This document shows positions 1-12,428 of a DNA stretch of 64,000 nt, in pieces. The notes below the pieces were generated by a model. The model had not been told where the DNA came from. It saw only the letters and a list, made by a program, of their open reading frames with translations, and did not search any database. This DNA is from Trichaptum fuscoviolaceum (taxonomy: Eukaryota > Basidiomycota > Agaricomycetes > Hymenochaetales > Trichaptaceae): contig CAJSYZ010000011.1 of assembly GCA_910574455.1 (NCBI GenBank), positions 3,146,941 through 3,210,940 on the forward strand, given 5' to 3'. The position numbers and the translations under genes were made by a program. The stretch's first letter is position 1; the number at the start of each line of letters is the position of its first letter.

Positions 1-905
1 CGTCCGTCTTCACGTCTCCCGTGACGGCATCCTCAGATTCGTGTTCGCGCTCCGCGTACTCAGCTTCAGGCTCAGGCTCAGGCTCTGGTTCAGGATCAGG
101 GTGGCACGCATCGGCATCAGCGTCAGCATCAGCGTCAGCATCAGCGTCAGCATCAGCGTCAGCATCAGCGTCAGCATCAGCGTCAGCATCAGCGTCAGCA
201 TCAGCGTCAGCATCAGCATCAAACGTCTCCCTCACCGGCACCTTCGCGCCACCCCCGCCCCTCCCTATCTTCAACGCCTCGCGCCCGTCCTCGCCGTTCC
301 ACAAGAACGCGATCCCGAGCGCCAAGGCGCTCTCCACGCTCGGCATCGCGCCGCCCTCGGGCGCAGGCGTCGGCTTTACTCTTCCCTCGCATTCCGGCGC
401 ACAGAACGCACAGAACGCTCAGTTGATGGCGCCGGCGCCGCGCGCGACGCAGATGACGTTCGAGACGACGTACCTCCCGAACTTCGCCGTCCCGCGGGCG
501 GGCGAGGGCATCGGGTACAGCCCGAAACACCCCGCGCACCCCTCGCACCCCAAGGGTAAGGCCCTCTCCTACAACCACGCCCACAACCACATCCATCCGC
601 CGACGGCCAACTCGAAACACAAGCACAAAGCGAAGAGCGTCGGGCGGGTCGGGCGCAGCAGGCTCGCGGGGCACGCGAAGGCGGCGAAGAGCGTGGACAT
701 GGCGGCGGCGGCGGCGGCGGAGTCGAAGTTCGGGGGGATGTGGAGTGATCCGCTCGAGGCTGCTGCTGAGTTTGTCGAGAGCGGAGGCGGAAGAGGTGGT
801 GGTGGTAGATTGAGTGCTGAGAGTGCGAGTGGCGGGGCGTTCCACCGCTTCGCGGGTGCGCTGTCTCGCCGGTTCGCGACTGTTTCTATCGGCAGCGGGA
901 GGTGA
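1..905 (+). CDS. 3' end of an unrecognised low-complexity protein (cut by window edge)
   Basis: The frame starting at base 3 is open from the window edge to a TGA at 903-905, so this is the C-terminal part of a longer protein, about 300 residues visible. It begins with Gly/Ser and then Ser/Ala dipeptide runs encoded by a minisatellite. A proline-rich stretch, a His/Lys-rich stretch (around residues 170-205) and a poly-Ala/Gly-rich tail follow. No enzymatic or binding domain is recognisable. The composition fits a disordered regulatory or cell-wall-associated protein, but this is inference. Codons outside the repeat are very GC-rich in third positions, which supports real coding. Function is unknown. 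Confidence 0.6.
   Translation, partial: SVFTSPVTASSDSCSRSAYSASGSGSGSGSGSGWHASASASASASASASASASASASASASASASASASASASNVSLTGTFAPPPPLPIFNASRPSSPFHKNAIPSAKALSTLGIAPPSGAGVGFTLPSHSGAQNAQNAQLMAPAPRATQMTFETTYLPNFAVPRAGEGIGYSPKHPAHPSHPKGKALSYNHAHNHIHPPTANSKHKHKAKSVGRVGRSRLAGHAKAAKSVDMAAAAAAESKFGGMWSDPLEAAAEFVESGGGRGGGGRLSAESASGGAFHRFAGALSRRFATVSIGSGR
113..221. repeat. 12-bp minisatellite (unit AGCGTCAGCATC)
   Basis: About nine tandem copies of a 12-base unit lie inside the coding sequence and encode alternating Ser-Ala. Because the unit length is a multiple of three and the unit lacks stop codons, other frames are open here too (Ile-Ser-Val-Ser on the same strand, Met-Leu-Thr-Leu on the other). The copies are nearly identical, so the array probably varies in length between strains. 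Confidence 0.9.
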
Positions 906-2631
906 GCTTGAAGCCAGACTGTGTCTGTGTGCCAGCCTGTGTGTGTTTGTTATTCACTTCACACGGTTCAAGTTGCCCTCAGCCTTCTTCAGTCTTCAAG
1001 TTTTGTTTCGATGTTTTTTTGATTTTTTTTTCGTTCATTATTTTTAACGCTACAGTTCTCTCGTTTTGTTTTCAAGTGCATGGCTATATGCTTCCTACTC
1101 TTCTATCGCTCTCCGCTATCCCTTGTTTTAAATCCCGCTATCCTATGAATTGTATCGATTGTAGTTCCTTTTTTTTCTGACTTGTACCCTCCCCCTCCCT
1201 ATCTGTCTACTTTCTTCGCAAAAGCGACCAGGTAGTCGATCTGTGACAACACTCATCATCTACCTCACGACATCAACATTATCATCCCATATATTCCTTC
1301 AACGACGCCCGCCCCCTTGTTTTATACATACTTTATCGCCTTGTCGCTCTCGCTCGAGTTTCGCACAACTAACTGCATTATTACACACACACTCGTTTTA
1401 GTAGGTACTATTACTGCACTGATTTGTTTAGTATATCTTTGTACTGCAGCCGCACACTAGATGTGTTGTTACGCTCCTTATTGCATTTCTTTATTCCCCC
1501 TCTTCTGTTGAGGTTGGTAGAATACATTTGTTCATTGAACATTGAAGTTATCCACTGGCAAGCGTGCGACCGCCTTTTGGATTGATTCAGGGAGATGGTG
1601 ATTAACTCATTGGTCCTATTGTAAAACACGCTGTCGCCCATAACGCTCTAAATTGGGGCGCTATAATCCGAACAAGATCCCAAAAAGTTTAGAAGTAGAG
1701 TGCAGGTATGGACACTATAATTTGCCCTCAGGCAGTTTTCCCTTGATATGATATCCGAGTCCGTGGCATCAACTGACCTCAGCACTGTCGATAGTTATGC
1801 GGGCCTTGGAAGGACGGAAACAGGTTAGATAGCAGCTCCATGCGCAATGAATCTAGTACAATCCGAGCGCAGGTGTCAGGTATCAAACACGCTCGGAAGC
1901 GTTGAAACTGTGTGCTCAGGCCCGGGTTAGGACTCGGAGCACATTCGTACATTGTGGGGCGCTCAGTATGACCACCATCACCGCTCGCAGACCGATTTGC
2001 GCGGCGATCAGCGAAGAGTCCATATGCTTGCAATATACGCAGCTTATACGGCGAAAGTACTGTCACGGTGAAGATCCAAATGAGGACACATACAGTACAC
2101 CAAGAGATCGCAATATGTATCCCCCTTCAATACATTCGCGACATCAATGAACGCGTCCATTGCTACGCTTGCTTCCGACATTGAAACTGTAGACCATCAA
2201 CAGAACGAACACGAGACTCGTAAACATCTCAACGGCCGTACTGCTCCTACTACTATACCGAGTCGGCTCCAACGCTGATTCGGAGGCGCTCGCATAGGCC
2301 TTACTATCCAATGCATATGGTCTGACATGTGCGCGAGGATGTCCGTAGGAGACGATCCTAGACAACGCCTTCATTTGTTTGCCAACAACGACTAACACCA
2401 GGAGCCGTAGTGCTTGGGAAGCGCTGCGACTTGAAGGGGCAGTGATGGAATCATGTTTGCCGAGAGCCCCCCGGAGCGTCTGATTGAAGCTATAAGCCAT
2501 TGCTTCTGTCCGTATACACCGGATAATATTTGACAGAAGTCGCACCGCATTCGAACGATTTGCGGTTAGTGCCAAAGACGGCGAAGCTGGTGCAGTGATA
2601 CTCCCCGCTCCGATGGGTAGCTGTCGGTCCA
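906..2631. other. Intergenic stretch, nothing recognised
   Basis: This is AT-richer than the flanking coding DNA, with T-runs just after the first gene (around 1010-1060) that suit a 3' untranslated or termination region. Small open frames exist but show no conserved motif. Confidence 0.5.
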
Positions 2632-3841
2632 TCAGAAGAGCACCAAGAGCCAAAGTACGATGGCACCTACAGAAGGGATTGAGGATGCGATTCTTGCAGA
2701 GGCAATGCCTCTGAGTACTTCAAGAATCTCTGATATCTCAGCCCGTTCTCGAGGATTCTTCGCCCAGCATAGGTAGCAGACATCCCACATCTCCTGTCGG
2801 TCCGCTGTCCAATTCGGAAAGGAAGCGGGTCGCTCTGGCAAATAACCTTGCACGATAGTAAACATGACTTGAACGTCATTCTTGATAACCGCATACGGCG
2901 GCTGCCGCGTTAGAAGCTCCTACATCAATCGCCGTTTCAAAGGGTTGACAGCGTCAGCGTAGGAGAAAATTGAGAAGTAGCTAGCTGCTCGCGATCCTCA
3001 CACAGATGGTCATCCCAAAAGCCCACACATCTGATTCCTTCGTGTGGTCTTTGTACTCCTGGCTGAAGTCAAAAAGTTCAACGGACATCCAACGCAACGA
3101 GCCTCTCACTCCGTGACTCTTGGAGGTAGAATTTGAAGCTGAGATGATACGCGAAATGCCAAAGTCGCAGATTCGAGGGATCCCTCTGGCATCAACGAGT
3201 ACATTGTCCTGTATTCCAAGCTGTAAGAGACGGGGGGAGGCTCTTACAATGCAGAGATGACATACAGCCTTCATGTCAGCGTGTACCACATTTTGCTTGT
3301 GCAGATACGCAAGACCTTCCGCAATGCCGCGCATCTAAGAACAGTCAGAAAGTGAAGATGAGGAAGGAGGAAGGCTTACCATAAAGACAAGATCACAGTC
3401 TGGATATTTTCTAACAAAGTCCATCGCTGTTCCATTGACCATCCACTCTGAGATGAGCGATGGATAGGCATTATCCTCTATGCAGTATCCTAGGAGTTGT
3501 AGGACATTTGGATGGTTCAGCTGTGACCAAATGCACAACTCTTTAGCCAGAGACTAGTTATAAACAGAGAAACATCAAGATCATTGTGTCTGGGGGCTAA
3601 GCGATGAATGACTCAGACTCACCTTCCTGAAGTCTCGGTTTCCTTGCACATGGACACGCAAACGCTTTATGGCAACCTTAAGTTCCCTGTAAACGTCCAC
3701 CTGCAGGTAGCCAAGGAAAACATCACAATATCCTCCATGCTTTTTCATGACTGCACTAACATAGCGAACATGTCCACTTTGGTCCAGATGCCTGAGTGTA
3801 GCGAGAGTCGATACCAAGTTATCTTCCGAACCGAGCATTAG
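2632..3841 (-). CDS. TKL-like protein kinase (5' end unresolved)
   Basis: Translating the minus strand across several short introns gives a protein kinase catalytic domain. In order: a glycine-loop remnant (HGGYCDVFLG), the VAIK-type lysine (KVAIKRL), a helix ending in HPNVLQLLGYC, an HAD catalytic motif (VVHADMKA, followed by NVLV after a 45-base intron at the KA/LG junction), DFG in CDFGISRI, SVE in place of APE, and the F-helix SDVWAFGMTIC. After the intron at 2920-3001 comes ELLTRQPPYAVI and the C-lobe WAKNPRERAEI. The protein ends with a short hydrophobic tail. The HAD motif and overall wording match kinases expanded in agaricomycetes. The first exons probably lie upstream, up to about 4320, but I could not fix the start codon. 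The substrate is unknown. Confidence 0.8.
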
Positions 3842-4044
3842 CTCCTTTCAAAACAGTGGTAGATGAATGAAGGAAACCGAGAAATGCTACAGGCCTGAGC
3901 GGAAAGCAATTGCAAGCGAGGTGTTGGAGAGGAAGGGCAAAAGGGGGGAAGACTACAAAATCGAATGATCGTATGAACCCCATAAGATTCCATTGAGAAA
4001 TTAGTACTCAGGTGTACCTTGATGCCGGACCTGACAATTCCCAA

Positions 4045-4500
4045 GTCCCTTCAATGTGCGCGGATCATTAGTATCATTTGAAGGAGTTAATGATTAGCGC
4101 GCGTCTCTATTGTGCAGTAGTGTTCCTAGCCTTACTCTCTTAATACACAGCATTGTTAGAGTTTTCCACCGATAAACACAGGGAGACTCACGAAGCATCA
4201 TTCCAGACATCCCTTTGATTGCGGTCGAGCAGAAAAGAAGCAGGTTTCGAGAATATTTGTACCTATGAATGATCGAGAATCGATGGTCTTCGTGCGCAGC
4301 ACACGAAAGCGATGAGAAGTCCAATGAAGTCTATATTACAATCCGGAAAATGCAAGGAATTACGTGTCTTTATTCTATCATTTCATGAATGTATCAGTGT
4401 GTACGTGCAGAACATAATCGAATGGCTTGCCGCTTGAGCAAAGGATGAAAACAAAGATTGTCCGAGACAGAAGATGGGATTGTTCGCAGATGACTGGTGC
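4045..4500. other. Intergenic / possible kinase 5' exons
   Basis: This lies between the end of the sulfate permease and the visible kinase domain. The minus-strand open frame at 4094-4324 may hold 5' exons of the kinase, but no conserved motif decides it. Confidence 0.3.
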
Positions 4501-7250
4501 CTACTGGATCCGATCCACGGAAGCGGCCAATTCCACCATTTCTATACGCGAGATCGCCGACGCAACATCATCGTATATTGCGTCTTCTCCTATAAGATCG
4601 ATTATACCCGCCCGCTCAAAGATCTCACGGGGTGCATCACGCAAGTGTGTAAGGAATACAGCCGTGCCGCGAGACTGCGAGTATGATGAAAGACTTCAGT
4701 TAAATGGAGAGTTTAGTATGAGAAGACTTCCATACCTTATAATGGTCTAATAGTTCGAGGACTATCTGTGCGGCACTAATAAAACACTATTAGTCATTTA
4801 TCTGGCGAAGCCGAGAGTTTGCGCCTACCTTGCGTCACACGTAGCTACATCACCGAGATGAAACACGACAACACTCGCTTGGTCTCTTCTCGGGGCTTCA
4901 GAAGGATGACTTGGAGACTCCCCGTAGAGTTCGAGGCGACGAAGTCGTTCTGAATAGATCGTAAGTGATTGAAGCATTTTTGAACAAAGCAAAGAATGTA
5001 CAAGTACCTTTGAGCTGCGCAGCATTCGCTGATGAAGCATAGTAGTATGAGACTTGGAGATTCTGGAGATAGCATGTAAGAAAGGCTAACCAAAATCAAG
5101 GCTATCTCGTAGTCGAACGATCAAAGCTCCAGGGACATCTTCCTCGGCCTCCGGGTTCTCGTTGACAGGTTTCCACCTACTTGTACCGGGGATGCGACCC
5201 TAAGATCAATGGGAGCTCGTCTATTGTTGCATCAAACTCGAATTTTAGGGCATGAACTCACAAGAATCAATACTCGCGGTTTCGATGACTTATGCACGAC
5301 GAGAAGTAAGGAGCAAATAATGCTGACAACCACTCCAACCTCGACATTCCAAAGTATCGTACAAACGAATGTGATAGCGACGAGACCGAGATCTGTCCAA
5401 GCTCGCATTCTAAGAAAAAGGCGATTATCAATTACTAGCAAAGAATGATCGTGAAGGGAACTTACTTCCAGAAGTAAAATAAATCGTGGGGTACTTCCGC
5501 AATCAGATTGAAGACGATGAGGGTAACTCTGTGTGCGTGGATTAGTTTAGCAAAATGTGCACGTATATGGCCATTGATACAACTCACATAGAAGCAAGCA
5601 CGCATCGTGGAAGGTAGTAAAGCGTGGGCAAGAAGAAGAAAGTAGAGATCAAGACCAACGCAGAACAGAATAATGAGGCCATCTGCGAGCGTCCTCCAAC
5701 ATCGGCATTGATACGCGACCTGGTGATTGAACCATATGCAGGCAGGAGGCCCGGGAAGAATGAAGATACGATATTGCCAGCCCCCAGAGCAACCAATTCG
5801 CGGTTCGGCGAGATCGAGTATCCAAATCGCTGCGCGTTCTGCTTCGCGGCAACTATGCTGTCGAGAAATCCAATGACTGTAATCAAGCTAGGTAGAGAAA
5901 AAGAGAGATTGAGTCCGGGAAAGACGACGTTATTGAGTAAGAAGAGAGTACATTGCCGTGGACGTGGTGTCCTGGAAATATCGCAACGTGGACTTTCGAA
6001 TTGGAAACATGACGAAAGCTCCGTTTGTTTTTATAGGAACAGAACCCAAAATCTGGATTCCATAATCATCCCAATCGAAAGTATCGGAGAGAACTGAAGA
6101 TCAATCTCTATCGTCATATGCTCCGTGATACTAGGAACGACATGACTGAAAGGACGCACCAGTTGCTAAAACCACGACAACTAGCACCTCCGGGATTCGA
6201 TAGATAAACCAATATCTTTTGCACGAATTTTTTACCCATCGCAATAGCACGAGAACGCCTAAAGAGCCGAAGCTTACAAGCGTCGTAGGTCGATGTTCGT
6301 GAGTAGTTGCGTTGCGCAAAAGGAAGATCAGTTTCTCCAGCGTCGTTTCCGGGTCTGCGATCTTCTCGAGGTCAACGAGGCCGAGCATCGGAATAAGTTG
6401 TTCACTTATGGAGGCATTGGTTTAGGTCGCATGTTATTTGGGGGTGCATCACTTACATCATTATCACCACTGCAATGGCCGCCATAAAGCCCTTGAGCAG
6501 CGCACGACTGAGCAATACGTCGATAAATCCCAACCTAAACAATCCAAGGAGAAATGCAAACGCGCCAACTTGGAAGGTCGTTATCGTACTGACAGCGATG
6601 GCAATCACGTCCGGGTGATAAGGAGGATCGTGCGCGCTACCATGTTGAGCAGCGGCAACGGCCTGGCCGACTAGCAGAGAGAGAGCGGCCTCAGGTGCGA
6701 CGTTAAGCTGACGCGATGTTCCCAGCAGCGCATAGACAATCCCGGGAATAGCTGCTGCAAACTGCGGTGAACCGTTTGAGTGTGTTAAACGCAAAGTATG
6801 CAAGCATTAAGCAACGAACCAATCCCGTATGTGGACTTAATTTTGCCAACGAAGTCGCGTATGAAATCGACTGGGGAACAAGGATGCATGCAACCGAAAG
6901 GCCTGCCAAGAAGTCTCCCGGTACCCTACATTCGAAGACCATTCATATGAGTTGAATGAAGATGAACCTAGGGTCGCCCACATAGATAACTTGTAATTTG
7001 GCATCCATGCTAAGAACGGTAGGTAGTACTTTGCCTTCGCCCATTTCGTGTTTTGCACGAGTGGCTTCAATGCATCTTAGGATACGCATCGCATCAGTAA
7101 GTGAATTTGGCTTTAGGAAAGTGACACACCTCGTGGTTTCTTGCCTCCTTCAGAATGTGGATGCACGTAGGTCCCACTTTCAACGTCGCCCTCAAGTAAC
7201 GGAGACCCCTCAGTAAACGCAGGACTTGGACTCGTCAGTCCAGAGTTCAT
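4501..7250 (-). CDS. SulP-family sulfate permease with STAS domain
   Basis: This is a membrane anion transporter of the SLC26/SulP family, expected at the plasma membrane to import sulfate. The start chosen is the ATG at 7250 (MNSGLTSPSP...), followed by an intron and then YYLPFLAWMPNY. Signature blocks follow in order: GLSVACILVPQSISYA in the first transmembrane helices, several hydrophobic segments (around 6453-6800 and 6130-6390), the highly diagnostic GSITRSRINADVGGRSQMAS around 5700-5760, and a last transmembrane block around 5232-5441. The C-terminal STAS domain runs from GALIVRLRDSLDFANAAQLK through VVVFHLGDVATCDASAAQ to LIGEDAIYDDV, with a stop at 4501. About eight or more short introns are required. 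No frameshift was seen. The 5' neighbour is a DUF6533-type gene on the other strand. Confidence 0.9.
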
Positions 7251-8444
7251 ATCGCCGATGAGTCGTGGAGGATGGCGTTAGACGTCGTGTACTATCGTTG
7301 TCGTTGTCGTTGTCGTCCAGACGTCGCTTGGTCCTATCAGTCTATTACCAGGCATGGTTAAACACCACATTTATCCGCGTTTATACGCATACGTACAGAG
7401 CTTTCCAGTGTCCAACTCACTCAAAGCTGGATTACAGTACGTCTCTGCGTGAATATCAACTGAGGTGTGTGTGCCGAAGGCGCAAGCCACTGGCATGAGT
7501 CCCGTGTACACCGTGAAGTCACTACTACTTACTACTTCGGCAGGAGCACCATCATTGTCATCCGTGTCAATTTCTTTTTGTGATCCCAATCATTGCGATT
7601 GCTAATTCAACAGCTATTCTGAATTTGTTGAGATATTCTGAGCGGAAGAGAGAGAGGCTCACAAAGAGTGCACTCTCAGCGTCAGATTGGAAGGGAAAGA
7701 CATTACGAAGGCTCCCTGAATCGCAGTGTGTAAGTACCAACAAATAATCTAATGGGTCCCTTTTCTTACTAGTATCATTCGTGTATTTCACCAGACTTGT
7801 GCGAGGTACTCTGAGTAGCTTGAAGTCGCGACAAAGAGCTACATTCTCCCAAACTCGTGAACCAGTCGTATGTGTCATGGAGATGAAACGACAACACTAC
7901 ACTATCGACTGGCCTGCGAGTCTAACATTCTACTGAGTACATCTAATTGGCGTAGTACGGGCGTCTACCCGAACTCACGGTCGACGTTCGAGCGAAAAGT
8001 AACCCAGCGGATGCTTTTCAGCGGGTGTTTCAACCTTGTCTCGGGACCTTCTTGATGCTCTAGCACTTGCCCGACTCCTGAAGATTACCTTGCTATCCTT
8101 GCTCTGGGCCATCATATAGGAGGTGTAACCGTCATTCGCATTGGGGTTATCCGTGTGGTTTTTGCCTTCAAGTTCCTCTAATCGCATTGCAGTATAACTG
8201 TCGATTGACACTCGTCCCGCTTAAGTGATCGGAACTGTGCATCTCCCCTTTTCAGCTGCGATACTGGACATCATCCGCCCCGATCACGACCGACGGAACG
8301 GGTCAAATTATTCAATGGGATATGTCGCCTCCATAAGGCGCAAGTATAAAGATGAGACAAACAAATCACCTCCGCTCAAGCTAGGTCTGCGACTTGGAGA
8401 CTGTCCGGAATCCTTCTTTTGTCACGAAATCTCGACCTTAGGGC
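7251..8444. other. Intergenic with possible small minus-strand gene
   Basis: A (TTGTCG)n microsatellite lies near 7288-7316. On the minus strand, 8211 to about 7975 has a coding-like stretch with plausible splice sites (GTAATC...AAG near 8050-8090), and further open frames reach 7371. No family could be recognised and no complete gene model was built. Confidence 0.3.
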
Positions 8445-10258
8445 ATGGCCAATACTTCTCATATCCAGACTGAACAGATCTTAGCATCATTTGAAATCAT
8501 TGGCCCTCAGCTGTAAGTCTTGATATATCTATGTTCGGGTGTGCTTGCTGATTGGATTGTTGATTGAACATGCAGTATTGGGACGAAGGTGCGCTGGAAA
8601 CCTATCTTGAACTCAATCTTAAAGCATTAACCACCGTTCCTAGACCGCTTTTATTGCTCTGTTCGCTGCAAACCTATATGATCACCTTCTGACTTTATCC
8701 GATGAGGTATGTCATCTGCGGTTTACTGATGGAAATGGATGCAAGTTGCTTAGAAAACTTTAGATAACATACATATGGAAACGACCGTTCTCAGTTGGTA
8801 CGATCGCCTGTCCTTTTATAAATTTCAATGCAACTGACTGCATATTGCTTTTCAGTTACGTTACTATTCTACCTAGTAAGTCTATGCCGCTGAAATAAGG
8901 TATCTTGGCTTATTCCTCTCACACAGAACCGATACTACGCCCTTTGTGTATTTTGTGTCACAGTTGTTGGTTATTTTTCTCCTTTAATCACGCCAGAGGT
9001 CAGTAACTAAAGCTCTTCGTCTCATGACTCAGCTTACACTATTACAGATGTGCGTATTGTTACCAATTCAACTGTACTCTCACATCTCACTCCCATTTTG
9101 CTGTTAGTTGCACTCATTTCGCTACTTTTTATCCATATGCGGCCGGTACCCCATTGACGTTCTTTCCCAGTGTAGTAGTGGGCCTTCGGTAAGTAGAGCT
9201 CCCAGTTTGCTATCCGTGACTGGTTTGAAACTAATATCTCGCTATGCTATAGGGTCTATGCCCTTTACCAGAAAAATTTGTTCGTCGGGCTGTTCTTGAT
9301 GACATACTTGACCGCCGAACTCGCCGTAGCGATGTGGATTTATGCAACACCAGGAGCACATGGTATTTGATCTTTGACCATTATCACTCATGCTGGCACT
9401 GAACTTGTCTTCAAGCTCTCAGACTTCCGCCGGGCGGAGAAAACTTAGATTCTTTACACAGTAAGTATCTCACGCTCAGGATTTCTCAAGGGATTTGATT
9501 ACGAATTTCCATCGCTTTTACCAGTCTGCATTGAAGTGACTGCAGACAGTTTGTAAGTCTCAGCCGTAATTGAGTCTGTGCATCGCTTACTTTGATAATG
9601 ATAGAGGGAATGTGAAGTCTGCTGCCTTTCAGTTCATGCAGACAATCTACGACACGAGCGTCTTTGTCTTGATTCTTGCTAGAACGGCGAATGAGTCGCG
9701 ATTGAGAAACCGTGGTGAGCGCTCAATCGCGGTGATTCTTGCCCAGCAGGGTGTAATCTACTATTCGTAAGTTATGCATACTACACTGTGCTTCTCTATA
9801 AGTGTTCATTGAACATTATCATCAGCATCATCTTCACTGCCAATCTCCTCTGGGCCTTAATGATTATTTTCGCTCCCGTAAGTAGTATCTCCCCTTCTTC
9901 TCGGGCTAGATCGACCTTTTCTTATTGTCTTTTTAGGATGGTCTTAAGTATTCGGTGGCCTTGTGAGTTTGCCTAGTCCTGTGAGGTGAAGCTAAGAATA
10001 CTGATAGTCAGTTATCCCAGACCAACGCTTATGTGATTATTTCACTCGCTATCGGTTTGCCATCTGCTCATTCTTTATCATTCCAGACTCGTCTGCACAA
10101 CTGTCAATAGAATGACGATAGATCTGCGTCGAGCAGGTGAAAGGGACCGCGGCAGTGCTTGGTCGAAACCTATGCGTCCTGCTCCGATCCCGCTGCAGGA
10201 TCTGAAGGAGAAACAGAGGACCGCAGATTATAACTGTGATTCATCATCACCATGTTAA
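8445..10258 (+). CDS. DUF6533-type multi-pass membrane protein (paralogue A)
   Basis: The ATG at 8445 starts MANTSHIQTEQIL...IIGPQL, followed by an intron and IGTK. The next exons encode NLYDHLLTLSDE, ITYIWKRPFS, VTLLFYLNRYYALCVF, a Cys-rich luminal loop ending in VVVGLR, RVYALYQKNLFVGLFL, AMWIYATPGAH, and three more hydrophobic segments including FTANLLWALMIIFAP. The C-terminus is polar and ends at 10258. The LYDHLLTLSDE...WKRPFS...FYLNRYYAL block is typical of a family of roughly 300-residue, six- to seven-helix proteins expanded in agaricomycetes (DUF6533), whose biochemical role is unknown. About ten introns are needed. Two more copies lie downstream on the minus strand with the same intron layout, including the IGPQL|(I/M)GTK junction. 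Confidence 0.8.
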
Positions 10259-10464
10259 GTCTTGGTCGGACCGCTCTCCAGTTTGAAACCATCGACGCGA
10301 AACATTCGTTCTTTCAGTCTCTCTCCTCTCTGTATTACTATATACTACTGTAGCACTGTCGCCTTATTTGTTTCGTTTGTATAGTAGTTCTTCTGACCAT
10401 TTGCAATCCTTTCCCTTGGTTTCATATGCATTTAGTTTATTATAACCCACGAACCCTGCTGGAC

Positions 10465-10655
10465 CTAAAATATAATAAACTCAGTAGCGATGGCTGATGT
10501 ATTTACTTACCTAAAATAAACTACATTTATACATTATATTCAGCATAAGAAAATAAGAGTGAAACCAAGTTGAACATACCTCATCGCTATTGCATTACAG
10601 ATGAAAGAGAACTTTTAGAATGTAATATCAAATTAACGAAAAAGAAAAATATTTC
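10465..10655 (-). repeat. LTR-like repeat related to the one at 13505-13717
   Basis: This AT-rich block shares long near-identical strings with 13505-13717, for example CAGCATAAGAAAATAAGAGT, AAGTTGAACATACCT and AAATTAACGAAAAAG. The two are diverged direct repeats, about 3 kb apart, on either side of the Copia-type gag. It is best read as an old LTR or solo-LTR remnant of the same family. Confidence 0.55.
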
Positions 10656-11483
10656 CCCGCCACGAAGCGTAGCGTAGTAGAGGGATGTGTGGCCGCGAAA
10701 AAATCATCGAATTGTCAGCAAGTAAGCATTACAAATCAAAAGTTGTCCAATCCCATGTCTCCGATCCTCGGATCAAATCACTTTTCAAACCGTTTCTTAC
10801 TCAGGGTCTTACATTTTTCGTGCGTACCTCTTCTGCTTCCCTTCTTATAGCTTTTCATATGGCTTTTACGCTGTTTATTTACTTTTCCTCTCGGTCTTAA
10901 TTTCCTAAGCCCCTATGTCTTCTATTATCTGCTATTTTCTTCTTCATATCCTTGCCCTTTTCGTACATATGCATTTGCTTCTCCTTTTTCCCCTCCCTCT
11001 TTCTTTCCTTACCCTGAGATCCGCGTTACTCCGCATCGCGTTGCCAGTCGACAACTGAACATACATCCGCTCCTCCGCCATCCGTCCCTGTACTCAAGCT
11101 CTTCCCGTTCTCAATCGGAGACTCCCATACCATCATCTGCAGTTTCCTTGCGAAGAAGCTCGATCAGCTGGAGCGCTTGGTTCAAGAGGTAGACCTGACA
11201 TGTTCGTGCACTGGCAGGGAGGCCCAAGTGTAATGTTACGCTGACCTGGCTTCGGTTTCACTCGGTTCTCTTACTCCGGATTCTCGGATGGTATTCTCGA
11301 CCGCAACTGTTCACTTTTGAAGGACAAGAACCGATTATTTTTGTTCTTGGACTGGTCCGACTGCCCTTCAACAGAATTGACTTCAGCTTCAAGACGGCTA
11401 GAAGACTTCAAATATCAAGCATCATCGATCGGACTTGACACATTCTCGTATACATAGGACACACATCATCACGTCACTTTGAA
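10656..11483. other. Intergenic, nothing recognised
   Basis: Pyrimidine-rich DNA (around 10880-11010). No conserved coding motif was seen in either strand. Confidence 0.4.
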
Positions 11484-12249
11484 ATGAACGGCATGGAGGC
11501 AATACAACCCAGCGACCAGGTAAGCCTCTTTGTCATTGTTAACGCTACTGCCACTCACACCGCGCACAAAGCTATGACTCGGAAGCTCAGTGGCTCATAC
11601 AAGACTTAACCCTAATGCCTATCGATGATTATCTGCTTGCACTCGTTCATAGTAACTTGGCCGATGTTCTATACTGTCCAGTGGCTGCGAATGAAACACT
11701 CTCTGTTGGTTCCTCTGCCATTGCTTTACCTGAAGTCTACCAATGAAGTATTTGTTCTCTGAAATCTCGTCGCCGACGTTCTTTAAAGAGGAGCCGCCGA
11801 AATCAACTATCTGATATGCCTTGAACTAAACTGTAGGCTCTGTAACCGATACCCCAGTCAACCCGAGTCATGATAACCATTGTGCCTCTTTGACCAGATC
11901 TATGCCTGCAACGACCTGTGCTGAGAAAATACAGTACCGCGTCGACCCTTGCAAAATGCCTTGGCCTGAAGATGGAGATAGCAATTTGACACTTCTTTCA
12001 GCTGTTTCAACTCCTGGTATGCCTTTCGTAAGACCTTTATCTACCGAAGACGATGGAGTGGACTGCTCTCTGTACCGGTTCGCTCTATCCCTGAACTCAA
12101 GAACACGGCCGCGGCAATACGTCCTGCATCATCACCTACCAATGACCAACAAAAACTTAGGACCACTGACTGTCGATGCAGTGACCATAAGTACTATAGC
12201 TGATCCTCTGTTGGAGCCTGAAGCTGTATTGGCAAAGCTCATAAGTTGA
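11484..12249 (+). CDS. Hypothetical protein, not recognised
   Basis: A plausible model starts at the ATG at 11484 (MNGMEAIQPSDQ), then a GTAAGC...AAAG intron, an exon reading EAQWLIQDLTLMPIDDYLLA, a second intron, and a last exon encoding about 140 residues (from 11835 or so) that ends with TGA at 12247-12249. The predicted protein is acidic to neutral with no obvious domain or membrane segment. Splice junctions are inferred from GT/AG context only. It lies between an LTR-like repeat and a gag-only retroelement, so it could be cargo or a decayed reading frame. Confidence is low. Confidence 0.3.
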
Positions 12250-12352
12250 AGGTAAGTACAGACATCTTGCTTACCACATTCAATGTATTCCCCATGATTT
12301 GTTCAGACATTCGTGGCGGGGACAAGCTGGCTCTGACAGCGCTATATAATTT

Positions 12353-12381
12353 TATAATCCGGGTTGAACCGGTATTGTACT
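12353..12381. repeat. 29-bp direct repeat (left copy)
   Basis: The sequence TATAATCCGGGTTGAACCGG continuing for nine bases is repeated exactly at 13685-13713. The two copies bracket the Copia-like gag. The core CCGGGTTGAACCGG is a near-palindrome. On the minus strand, the right copy reads as the start of an LTR (TGTTAGAGTACAATACCGG), so the left copy may be a truncated 3' LTR. Confidence 0.8.
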
Positions 12382-12428
12382 ACTATGTAGTACTCGGACT
12401 CGGGGCTTGGCCCCACAGTGCATACATA

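Noticed and set aside
113..221. CRISPR-like regular repeats
   Set aside because: The 12-bp units are directly abutting with no spacers, inside a eukaryotic coding sequence.
5624..6097. 157-residue plus-strand frame
   Set aside because: It is antisense to the sulfate permease exons that carry the diagnostic GSITRSRINADVGGRSQ block.
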